From positions 1 to 64,000 of the forward strand of contig JARGOG010000006.1 of assembly GCA_029212785.1 (NCBI GenBank): DNA of 64,000 bases. The letters are read 5' to 3'. The notes under the pieces are model-generated. The model saw nothing but the letters and a program-made list of their open reading frames with translations. It was not told the origin of the DNA and ran no database searches. A program made the translations under genes and the position numbers. The first letter of the stretch is position 1, and every line of letters begins with the position of its first letter. The stretch is from Thalassobaculaceae bacterium. Its GTDB lineage: Bacteria > Pseudomonadota > Alphaproteobacteria > Thalassobaculales > Thalassobaculaceae. This document shows positions 35,833-43,447 of this stretch, in pieces.

Positions 35833-36896
35833 GCGACGGCCTCCTGCTGAGCAAGTTCCGACAGATCGACGGTCCGGCCGGTCGCCGAGGACCGCTTGAT
35901 GGCGGCGACCACATGCATGTTGCGAATGCCGTCGAGACAGGTGACCAGCGGCTCGGCCTCGCCGCGGATCACGGCGCCGAAATGCTCCATCTGGGCGAGG
36001 TAGGTGTCACCGGTGCCGCGCGCGAGCGCCCGGTGGTTCAACCTGTGGGTCCAGTCGCCGCCGGGCCCGTAGGTCCACAGCGACAGGTCCGGCAGGCTGA
36101 GCCCGCCGTCGCGACCGGCATAGAGATGGGTGGTGGTGTCGTGCTTCGGGAAGCGCCCGGGATTCTCGCCGGATGACAGCTCCCAGGCCCAGGGTCCGAC
36201 CGCGGCATCGGACAGGGTGACGGTGGCCAGCCCGCTGTCCTCGAAGCTCAGGATCGCCGCCGTCGTATCCTCCACCTCCAGGCCACGTGTCTTGTTCGAG
36301 GCGGTGCCCTGAACCGTCGAGACCTCGCCGAAAAAGTGGCGCAGCAGGTCGATGTCATGGATCGCGTTGATCAGCAGCGGACCGCCCTGGTCCGGATCGC
36401 GGCGCCAGGCCACATCGAAATAATCCATCGGCTTCAGCATGGCGCAGGTGACGGTGGCCATGACCAGCGGGCCGATCGCTCCCTCGGAGATCGCCTGCTT
36501 GGCGGCCTTGATCAGCGGGTTGTGGCGGCGATGATGGCCGACCAGAAGCGGTACCCCGCTGCGCGCGACGGCGGCGGCGAGGGCGGCACCTTGCGGCAAT
36601 GAGCTGGCGACCGGCTTCTCCAGCAGCACCGGCAGGCCGGCGCCCAGCATCAGTTCGGCGATGGCGACATGGGTGTCGTTGGGGGAGGCGATGACCACGG
36701 CGTCGCAGATCCGCGCATCCAGCAGGTCGCCGGCATCGGCGAAGTAGCGCACCTGACACGCCCCGGCGAGCTCGCGGGCGGCGGGTGTGGGATCGACGAT
36801 CGCCGAGAGCGACAGCCCTTTGGTGTTCGACAGCGTGTCGATATGGGTGCGGCCGATCACGCCGGCCCCGATCACGGCGACCTTGAGGTCGTCCAT
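35829..36896 (-). CDS. Gfo/Idh/MocA family oxidoreductase
   Basis: 355 aa NAD(P)-dependent dehydrogenase. The N-terminal Rossmann motif VIGAGVIGRTH, the catalytic-lysine motif LLEKPVASSL near 93-100 and the INAIHDIDLLRHFFG motif near 180 are all present. Members oxidise hydroxyls on sugars, inositols and other cyclic polyols. First gene of the minus-strand operon; AGGGAGG lies 5 bases before the ATG. It is divergent from the flavoprotein gene at 37031 across 134 bases that should hold both promoters. Confidence 0.93.
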   Translation of the reverse strand: MDDLKVAVIGAGVIGRTHIDTLSNTKGLSLSAIVDPTPAARELAGACQVRYFADAGDLLDARICDAVVIASPNDTHVAIAELMLGAGLPVLLEKPVASSLPQGAALAAAVARSGVPLLVGHHRRHNPLIKAAKQAISEGAIGPLVMATVTCAMLKPMDYFDVAWRRDPDQGGPLLINAIHDIDLLRHFFGEVSTVQGTASNKTRGLEVEDTTAAILSFEDSGLATVTLSDAAVGPWAWELSSGENPGRFPKHDTTTHLYAGRDGGLSLPDLSLWTYGPGGDWTHRLNHRALARGTGDTYLAQMEHFGAVIRGEAEPLVTCLDGIRNMHVVAAIKRSSATGRTVDLSELAQQEAVA

Positions 36897-37030
36897 TGTT
36901 TCCTCCCTTTTCGGGTAGCCTACACCGCGCGGCTCGGTGGGTGGAACCGGGGTATGGACGCGGGTATGGAATTGAAAAGCCGGACCAGTCAGTTACGCTC
37001 GCCCCTCCCTGACCGACGCGTGACATCCAG

Positions 37031-38746
37031 ATGAGCAAACAGCTGCCTTCGACGACCGAGCCCCTGGCCGCGGAATGGGATGTCATTGTGCTGGGCGGCG
37101 GTGCCGCCGGCCTGGCGGCGGCGACCTATGCGGCGCTGGACGGCGCCCGGACAGTGCTGATCGAACGCTCCCAGTATGTCGGCGGCAGTTCGGCGCTGTC
37201 GGCCGGCACCGTGTGGATCCCCAATACAAGGCACGCCGATACCGGCGACAACGAGGACACGCCCGAGCGCGCGGCGGCTTTTCTGGATGCCGCCGTCGGC
37301 AACCGCGCACCCAAGGCGATGCGCGATGCTTTTCTGGCGGCCGGCCCCGAGGCGGTGCGGCGCCTGGAGGACGAGACGGTCGTGCGGTTCCGCGCCCGGC
37401 CGTTCCATCCCGACTATCTCTACGAGTTGGAAGGCTCGATCTCCGGTGGTCGGGCGTTGGAGGCGCAGCCCTTCGACGGCGGCACGCTGGGCCGGGCGCT
37501 TCGGAAGCTGCGGCCGCCGATCCCGGAATTCACCTTGCTCGGCGGGATGATGGTGGACCGCGACGATATCGGTCATCTGATGAACCTGACGAAATCCGGC
37601 ACGTCGTTCCGTCATGTCGTGCGGATGCTGGCGGGCTATGCGGTCGACCGGCTGCGTCATGGCCGGGGCGCCCGGTTGGTCATGGGCAATGCGCTGATCG
37701 GCCGCCTGATGCGCGCCGCGCTCGATGCCGGGGTGACGGTCGTCACCGAGGCGGAGGTCGCCGACATCGCCGGCGATGCCGTGTCCCGGCGCGTCATCCT
37801 GCGGCGCGGCGGCCGGGAGGAGGCGCTGTCGGCCTCCGGCGGGGTGATCCTGGCGTCCGGCGGGTTCGCGCGACACCCCGAGCGCCGCGCGGCGTTCCTG
37901 CCGGATCCGCTGCCGGAATACAGCCCGGCCGCACCCGGCAATACCGGCGCGTTGCATGACATCGCGCTCAGGCTCGGCGCGCGCTACGGCGAAGGGGCGG
38001 AACAGCCGGTGTTCTGGGCGCCGGTCTCACGGCGCGAACGCCGCGACGGGTCGATGGCGGTGTTCCCGCATTTCGTCCTCGATCGCTCCAAGCCGGGCAT
38101 CATCTCGGTCGGGCGGGACGGGCGCCGCTTCGTCAACGAGAGCCTGTCCTACCATCAGTTCGTCGCCGCCATGTACGCCGCCAACCGGGACGGATCGACC
38201 ATCCCGGCCTTCGAGATCACCGATGCCGAGGGTCTGCGCAAATACGGGCTCGGCATGGTTCATCCAGGCGGGCGCGGTCTGGTCCCGTTCCTGGCCGACG
38301 GCTATCTCGTGCGAGCGGATTCCCTCGGCGAGCTGGCCGGGATGTTGGAGATCGATGCGGCGGGGCTGACGGAGACGGTGGCTCGGATGAACGGCTTCGC
38401 GCAGACCGGCGAGGACACCGACTTCCAGCGCGGGACAACGGTCTATCAGCGCGCCAACGGCGATCCGAAGCACGGCCCGAACCCGACGCTCGGGCCGATC
38501 CGCACTCCGCCATTCTACGCCATTCGGCTCTGGCCCGGCGATATCGGCTCGGCGATCGGTCTGGTCACCGATACCGATGCGCAGGTTCTTGACGGTGAGG
38601 GCGAGCCGATCGGCGGGCTCTACGCCTGCGGCAACGACATGCATTCGGTGATGGGCGGGGTCTATCCGGCGCCGGGGATCAACCTCGGTCCCGCCATCGC
38701 CTTCGCCTACCTCGCCGCCCGCCACGCCGCGGGTCGGCGCCAATGA
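37031..38746 (+). CDS. FAD-dependent oxidoreductase (3-ketosteroid dehydrogenase / fumarate reductase flavoprotein family)
   Basis: 571 aa. The FAD-binding GGGAAG is at 22-27 in DVIVLGGGAAGLAA. The glycine-rich C-terminal segment PAPGINLGPAIAFAYLAARH closes the flavin site. The middle cap domain has the family pattern seen in 3-oxosteroid 1-dehydrogenases and urocanate reductases, which add or remove hydrogens next to a carbonyl on a ring or enoate. There is no signal peptide, so it is probably cytoplasmic. The ribosome site is weak. The AroQ-like gene follows by 25 bases, making a likely two-gene transcript. Confidence 0.9.
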   Translation: MSKQLPSTTEPLAAEWDVIVLGGGAAGLAAATYAALDGARTVLIERSQYVGGSSALSAGTVWIPNTRHADTGDNEDTPERAAAFLDAAVGNRAPKAMRDAFLAAGPEAVRRLEDETVVRFRARPFHPDYLYELEGSISGGRALEAQPFDGGTLGRALRKLRPPIPEFTLLGGMMVDRDDIGHLMNLTKSGTSFRHVVRMLAGYAVDRLRHGRGARLVMGNALIGRLMRAALDAGVTVVTEAEVADIAGDAVSRRVILRRGGREEALSASGGVILASGGFARHPERRAAFLPDPLPEYSPAAPGNTGALHDIALRLGARYGEGAEQPVFWAPVSRRERRDGSMAVFPHFVLDRSKPGIISVGRDGRRFVNESLSYHQFVAAMYAANRDGSTIPAFEITDAEGLRKYGLGMVHPGGRGLVPFLADGYLVRADSLGELAGMLEIDAAGLTETVARMNGFAQTGEDTDFQRGTTVYQRANGDPKHGPNPTLGPIRTPPFYAIRLWPGDIGSAIGLVTDTDAQVLDGEGEPIGGLYACGNDMHSVMGGVYPAPGINLGPAIAFAYLAARHAAGRRQ

Positions 38747-38771
38747 CATAATAAATTTCCGGAGGAACCCG

Positions 38772-39212
38772 ATGTCCGCGCCCATCATTCACATCATCAA
38801 CGGCCCGAACTTGAACACGCTCGGCTTCCGCGAGCCGGAGATCTACGGCAGCACCACGCTGGCCCAGATCGAGAGCTGGTGCCGTGACGCCGCGCGCGGC
38901 CCGGTCGAGTTCAAGCAGTCGAACATCGAGGGCGAGATCGTGAATATGCTGCAGGCGGCCCGCGGCGTCGCCGATGGCGTGATCCTCAACCCGGCCGCCT
39001 ACAGCTTCTATTCGGTGGCGATCCAGGACGCGCTGAAGATCTATGGCGGCCCGATCATCGAGCTGCACATCTCCAACATCCATGCCCGCGACGAGGATCA
39101 CCGCCACTCAATCCTGTCCAAGGCGGTGACGGCGGTGATCGCCGGCCTCGGCGCGCGGGGCTACGTCACGGCGCTGGAGGCGATGTACGAGCTGATCGAC
39201 GCGAAGTCCTGA
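38772..39212 (+). CDS. aroQ: Type II 3-dehydroquinate dehydratase family protein (AroQ paralogue, altered active site)
   Basis: 146 aa, normal length for this dodecameric enzyme. The family motifs are clear: NGPNLNTLGFREPEIYGSTT with catalytic Arg20 and Tyr25, Asn73 in ILNPAAYS, and Glu97/His99 in IIELHISNIHARD. However, the conserved THTS segment is SFYS, so the His that binds the substrate ring hydroxyls is Phe79. In HARxxFRRHS the first of the paired arginines is His110. Asp86 and Arg106 are kept. General acid-base residues are intact but substrate-binding residues differ, so it may dehydrate a different carbocycle. The symbol denotes family only; the catabolic context makes a housekeeping shikimate role less likely. 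Confidence 0.85.
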   Translation: MSAPIIHIINGPNLNTLGFREPEIYGSTTLAQIESWCRDAARGPVEFKQSNIEGEIVNMLQAARGVADGVILNPAAYSFYSVAIQDALKIYGGPIIELHISNIHARDEDHRHSILSKAVTAVIAGLGARGYVTALEAMYELIDAKS

Positions 39213-39266
39213 TACCGTCCTCAAATATCACTCCCCGGCACAGGGCCGTGGAGGTGCGAGGCCTGG

Positions 39267-39632
39267 CTACTCGTCGGTCGGCGGCGTGGTGATCACCAGA
39301 AAGACGAGGTCGGCCAGCCCCGAGTTGTAGATCGCGTGCTCGACCCCCGGCGGGATGAAGATGTGGTCGTGCGGCTTCACCACATGGCGCTCGCCGGAAA
39401 TCTCCATCAGGCCTTCGCCCTCCAGGATGTAGTAGATCTGCTCCTGAATCTTGTGGCTGTGCGGGGCCACGTACCCCTTGGGCTGGTAGCTGGAGATCCG
39501 GAAATCGAAACGCTTGGTCGCGTGATCCTGGGGGGTGATCAGCAGCTTCGAGTGGGCGTCGTAATGCGCCGGCATGGTCTCCCAGAGCGTTTCGACGATG
39601 TTGGCGATCTTCGCGCCGTTTCGTTCCAACAT
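39267..39632 (-). CDS. Cupin domain protein
   Basis: 121 aa single-domain cupin. Motif 1 is seen as GYVAPHSHKIQEQIYYILEG, with the HxH pair and a Glu/Gln spacing suited to metal binding. Motif 2 reads PHDHIFIPPGVEHAIYN. Such proteins are small metalloenzymes (isomerases, dioxygenases, lyases) or sensors. It lies 20 bases after the epimerase gene in the same direction and so belongs to that two-gene operon controlled from the IclR divergent promoter. The substrate is not determined. Confidence 0.88.
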   Translation of the reverse strand: MLERNGAKIANIVETLWETMPAHYDAHSKLLITPQDHATKRFDFRISSYQPKGYVAPHSHKIQEQIYYILEGEGLMEISGERHVVKPHDHIFIPPGVEHAIYNSGLADLVFLVITTPPTDE

Positions 39633-39652
39633 GGCGGTTCCCTTTCCTGGTG

Positions 39653-40552
39653 TTATCCGTAGAGCACGCGGCGCAGATCATGCTCGGCCTGGAAGCCGAG
39701 CCGCTCGGCCGGAGCGGTGAGGTCGTAGAGCGGGGCATGCGGTGAGGTTTCGTACAGTGCCGGGTCGCGGATCTCGGGGGCGGTGCCGGTCTTCTCGCGG
39801 AACCGCCCCACCGTCGGCTCCGGCGCCAACGTGGTCGGCCCGCAGATGAAATAGGGGCCGAATCCCGGATCCGCTGCCTCCAGGGCGCAGCGATAGGCCC
39901 GGCCCATGTCGCGCGGATCGACGTAATGCCACATCGGTCCACCGCCGGCCGGCTGGCGACCGCCCGCGGCCGGCCCCTTGTAGCCTTTCGGGTCGGCGGC
40001 GCGCGCCTTCACCTCACCTTCGAATTCCGGATAGAGCACGTAGACCGGCCGCAGCACGGTGACCGTCAGCGTGCCGCGCTCGGCGAAGCTGCGGGCCATC
40101 TCCTCGCAGAGCTTCTTGCTCAGCGCATAGGCGTCGGTCGGTCGGCGCGGGTGGTCGGCGTCCACCGGCAGGTAGCTCGGCGGGATCATCGTGCCTTCGA
40201 ACACCGTGAAGCCGACGACGCTGTCGCTCGAAGTGACGATCACCCGTTTCACCCCGGCTGCCTCGGCCGCCTTCAGAACGTTCCAGGTGCCGACCACATT
40301 GGTCTGGACGATCTCATGGCCGTCGCCGCTCCAGATGTTCGGGCGGGCGGCAATATGCACGACGGCATCCTGACCGGCGCAGGCGCGGCGCACGGCCTCC
40401 GGATTCTCGATGCTGTCGGTGATGTGCGGGATGTCGTGCCGGGCCGGCAGCAGGTCGAGGCCCGACACCGCGTAGTGACCTTGCAGCGCCTCGACCGCGT
40501 AACCGCCCAGCAGGCCGCCGGCGCCCGTTACCAGCACCTTGTCGAACCCCAT
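39653..40552 (-). CDS. NAD-dependent epimerase/dehydratase (extended SDR)
   Basis: 299 aa. Rossmann motif VTGAGGLLGGYAVEAL is at 8-23, and the catalytic Tyr-x3-Lys in TDAYALSKKLCEEMA near 140-150. It is related in fold to the protein at 33.4 kb but differs in sequence, so this is not a recent duplication. It is first in a minus-strand pair with the cupin gene, divergent from the IclR regulator, and only 33 bases from a palindromic operator. This makes it the most likely direct target of that regulator. Uronate or sugar-acid dehydrogenases share this fold. Confidence 0.9.
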   Translation of the reverse strand: MGFDKVLVTGAGGLLGGYAVEALQGHYAVSGLDLLPARHDIPHITDSIENPEAVRRACAGQDAVVHIAARPNIWSGDGHEIVQTNVVGTWNVLKAAEAAGVKRVIVTSSDSVVGFTVFEGTMIPPSYLPVDADHPRRPTDAYALSKKLCEEMARSFAERGTLTVTVLRPVYVLYPEFEGEVKARAADPKGYKGPAAGGRQPAGGGPMWHYVDPRDMGRAYRCALEAADPGFGPYFICGPTTLAPEPTVGRFREKTGTAPEIRDPALYETSPHAPLYDLTAPAERLGFQAEHDLRRVLYG

Positions 40553-40585
40553 TCCATCCTCCCGAAAACTCGGTTTATTTTGTCA

Positions 40586-40606
40586 AAGTTTCGCAGAAAG
40601 AAACTT
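40586..40606. promoter_or_regulatory. Probable IclR-family operator
   Basis: AAGTTTC (40586-40592) and GAAACTT (40600-40606) form a perfect inverted repeat with a 7-base spacer. It lies in the AT-rich divergent region between the epimerase start (33 bases) and the IclR start (66 bases). IclR-family sites often have TTTC/GAAA-type symmetry. Binding is inferred from position. Confidence 0.6.
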
Positions 40607-40672
40607 CTTGTCAATTTATGAAACCAGGTTTTTAATTTGTGCTTAATCGAACATCATCAGGGAACGCTGGCC

Positions 40673-41479
40673 GTGACCGAACCCGACCGGGATCCCTACA
40701 TCATCGCCTCGCTCCGCAAGGGGCTCGACGTGATCGACTGTTTCGGGGAGCGCGAGAGCTGGAGCCTGACGGAACTGTCGGCCCATCTCGCCCTGAACAA
40801 GGCGACGGTGTTTCGCATCCTCCACACGCTGCAGGAGGCGGGATATCTCGCCCGCGACGAGGACAGTGGGCGCTATCAGCTCGGCATGCGTTTTTACTCA
40901 CTCGGTCACACCGCCGTGCGTCATGAGCAGCTCAAGTGGCAGGCACTGCCGCCGCTGATGACGCTGGCCGAGACCACCGGCGAGACGGTCTATGTCGGCA
41001 TCCTCTACGAGGGCGACGCCGTGGTGGTGCAGATCGTCGACGGAATCGAGTTGGTGCGGATGCATTCCTTCGTCGGCAAGCGCAGCCCGGCCCATGCGAG
41101 CGCGCTCGGCAAGGTGCTGCTTGCCTACATGCCCGACGCCGAGGTCGACGGCTATATCGCCCAGTACGGACTCAAGGGCTTCACCGAGAACACCTTCACC
41201 GACCCGTCGGCGTTCCGCGAGGAGCTGCGGGCGATCCGCGACCAGGGCTATGCGCTGGACCGCGAGGAGATGGCCCGCGGCCTGCGCTGCATCGGCGCGC
41301 CGATCACCGACCACAGCGGCCGACCCTTCGCCACGGTCAGCCTGTCGGCTCCGGTCGACCGGATGACGCCCGAGCGCATCGGCGCGCTGGTCCCGCAGGT
41401 CAAGGACGCGGCGTTCGACATCTCACGCATGCTCGGCAGCCCGAGCCTGCACCGGCGGTCCTCCGGCACCGCCGCCTGA
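40673..41479 (+). CDS. IclR-family transcriptional regulator
   Basis: 268 aa. It has an N-terminal winged helix-turn-helix (IIASLRKGLDVIDCFGERES, then LALNKATVFRILHTLQEAG) and a C-terminal effector domain (ETTGETVYVGILYEG, AHASALGKVLLAYM). An in-frame TTG at 40637 is possible. I chose the GTG at 40673 because AGGGA lies 9 bases before it and the residues fit the family start. These regulators usually respond to a catabolic intermediate, often aromatic or a small acid. It is probably co-transcribed with the TPP enzyme 35 bases downstream and controls the divergent epimerase-cupin pair. Confidence 0.9.
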   Translation: MTEPDRDPYIIASLRKGLDVIDCFGERESWSLTELSAHLALNKATVFRILHTLQEAGYLARDEDSGRYQLGMRFYSLGHTAVRHEQLKWQALPPLMTLAETTGETVYVGILYEGDAVVVQIVDGIELVRMHSFVGKRSPAHASALGKVLLAYMPDAEVDGYIAQYGLKGFTENTFTDPSAFREELRAIRDQGYALDREEMARGLRCIGAPITDHSGRPFATVSLSAPVDRMTPERIGALVPQVKDAAFDISRMLGSPSLHRRSSGTAA

Positions 41480-41514
41480 TCATTCCGCAGATATAGAGAA
41501 CCTTGGAGGAAACC

Positions 41515-43320
41515 ATGGACGGGCACTCACGCGCGCTGCAGAACGGCGCCGACATCATCGTCGACCAGCTGACCAAGGAAGGGATCCCGTATCTCTTCGG
41601 CGTGTGCGGCCACGGCAATGTCGGCTTCCTCGATGGTGCCTACAAGGCGGCCAACCGGATCAAGACGATCTCGGTCCATCACGAGCAGTCGGCCGGCTAC
41701 ATGGCCGACGCCTATTACAAGGTCCGCCACGAGCCGGTCGCGACCTTCACCTCCTGCGGGCCGGGTTCGGCCAACCTGGTGGTGGCGCTGGCGGCGGCGA
41801 TGATGGACAGCTCCGCTTTCCTGGCGATCACCGGCAACGTGCCGACCAGCCAGTTCAACCGCAATCCGTTCCAGGAGACCGGCCAGTTCTATCAGGGTGA
41901 TTTCCCCTCGGTGATCCGCCCCTATGTGAAGCGCAGCTACCAGCCGACCCGGGCCGATATGGTGCCGCTCGCGGTGCGCCAGGCCTGTCAGCTCATGCGC
42001 AGCGGCCGGCCGGGGCCGGTGAACCTGGACGTGCCGCTGGACGTCTTCGTGGAGGAGACCGATGTCCGGCTGCCGGACGCGCCGCCGCACAAGCTGCGCG
42101 AGGCGTCGCCCGGTCCGTCGGACGCGCTGGCCGAGGCGGTGGAGATGCTGCTGTCGGCCGAGCGGCCGGTGATCATTGCCGGTCAGGGCGCCATGCTGAG
42201 CGAGGCGACGGCCGCACTCACCGCCTTCGCCGAAACGGCACGGATCCCGGTCGTGACCAGCCCGAACGGCAAGGGCTCGATCGACGAGCGCCACGACCTG
42301 TCCTTCGGCTCGATCGGCCGTAACGGCACCTATGCCGGCAACGAGGCGTCCAGCAAGGCGGACGTGATCCTCGCCATCGGCTTCAGCTTCGACGACCGCG
42401 CCACCAGCGCCTGGCTCGAGGGCTACACCCTGGCGATCCCGCCCTCGCGGCTGATCCAGATCGACATCGACACCTTCGAGATCGGCAAGAACTATCCGGC
42501 CGAGCTCGGCATCGTCGGCGATGCCAAGGCGAGCCTGGAGGTGATGACCGAGATGGCCAAGGCGCGGCTCACCGGCACGCCGGAGAAATCCGCACCGTGG
42601 CTCGCCAAACTGCAGGACGATCGGGCGATCTGGAAGAAGTATCAGGGCCAGTTCGCCGGCTCCGACCAGATGCCGCTGCGCCCCGAACGGCTGATGGACG
42701 CGATCTCCAAGGCTGTGCCGGAGGAGGCGATCATCGCCTCCGACGTGGGCGTGCACCATAATTGGGTGATTCAGCTGCTGGAGGCGCGGCGGCCGCGTCA
42801 ACTCATCCATTCCTGGGGCTTCGCCGCCATGGGCTTCGCCACCTCGGGCATTCTCGGTGCCAAGCTGGCGGCCCCGGACCGGCCCTGCGTGGCGGTGGTC
42901 GGCGACGGCTCGTTCCTGATGACGCCGCATGCCCTGCTGACGGCGGTGGAGTACGACATCCCGGTGGTCTGGATCGTGTGGAATAACAACGGCTATTGCT
43001 CGATCCGCGACCTGCAGGTCGGATTGTTCGGCGGCCGCGAGCTGGCGACCGGCTTTATCCACGACGCCAGCCAGGAGCTGTTCAGCGCCGATTTCGCCAT
43101 GATGGCGAAGTCCATGGGGGTGGAGTCGGCCCGGGTCGACAGTGCCGCCTCGGTGGAAGACGCGATCGACCACGCAATCCGGGCGAACAAGCCGTATCTG
43201 CTGGAAGTCCCGGTCGACCGCGAGATCCGGCCGATCGGCACCGGGAGCTGGGAACTCCCGCCGCTGCCCAATCCCGAGCCGAACTTCCGTCAGGCGCTGC
43301 AGAAGGCGGGGATGCTCTGA
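41515..43320 (+). CDS. Thiamine pyrophosphate-dependent enzyme (acetolactate synthase-like)
   Basis: 601 aa, three-domain TPP enzyme. The catalytic glutamate that activates the cofactor is Glu57 in ISVHHEQSAGYMADAY. The central FAD/ADP-like domain includes RPVIIAGQGAMLSE. The pyrophosphate/Mg motif runs from VVGDGSFLMTPH to WNNNGYCSI. It lacks a paired small regulatory subunit, and its context is catabolic, so it is probably not biosynthetic acetolactate synthase. Related enzymes decarboxylate 2-oxoacids or cleave ring 1,2-diketones (IolD). The ATG follows GGAGG; a TTG 12 bases upstream is less likely. Confidence 0.9.
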   Translation: MDGHSRALQNGADIIVDQLTKEGIPYLFGVCGHGNVGFLDGAYKAANRIKTISVHHEQSAGYMADAYYKVRHEPVATFTSCGPGSANLVVALAAAMMDSSAFLAITGNVPTSQFNRNPFQETGQFYQGDFPSVIRPYVKRSYQPTRADMVPLAVRQACQLMRSGRPGPVNLDVPLDVFVEETDVRLPDAPPHKLREASPGPSDALAEAVEMLLSAERPVIIAGQGAMLSEATAALTAFAETARIPVVTSPNGKGSIDERHDLSFGSIGRNGTYAGNEASSKADVILAIGFSFDDRATSAWLEGYTLAIPPSRLIQIDIDTFEIGKNYPAELGIVGDAKASLEVMTEMAKARLTGTPEKSAPWLAKLQDDRAIWKKYQGQFAGSDQMPLRPERLMDAISKAVPEEAIIASDVGVHHNWVIQLLEARRPRQLIHSWGFAAMGFATSGILGAKLAAPDRPCVAVVGDGSFLMTPHALLTAVEYDIPVVWIVWNNNGYCSIRDLQVGLFGGRELATGFIHDASQELFSADFAMMAKSMGVESARVDSAASVEDAIDHAIRANKPYLLEVPVDREIRPIGTGSWELPPLPNPEPNFRQALQKAGML

Positions 43321-43447
43321 CGCCTGCCGCAGCCTTCCTCGCCACTCCATTGTCCCGGACCGTCATCGGCGGACCGGGATCCGGAGCCGCCGGAAGCCGC
43401 CGGAGGGATCGGGACCCGTCCGCTGTCGGCGCACGGTCGATCCACGG

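Noticed and set aside
41515-43320. Biosynthetic acetolactate synthase large subunit (IlvB)
   Set aside because: No regulatory small subunit or ilvC follows, and the gene sits behind a catabolic IclR regulator.
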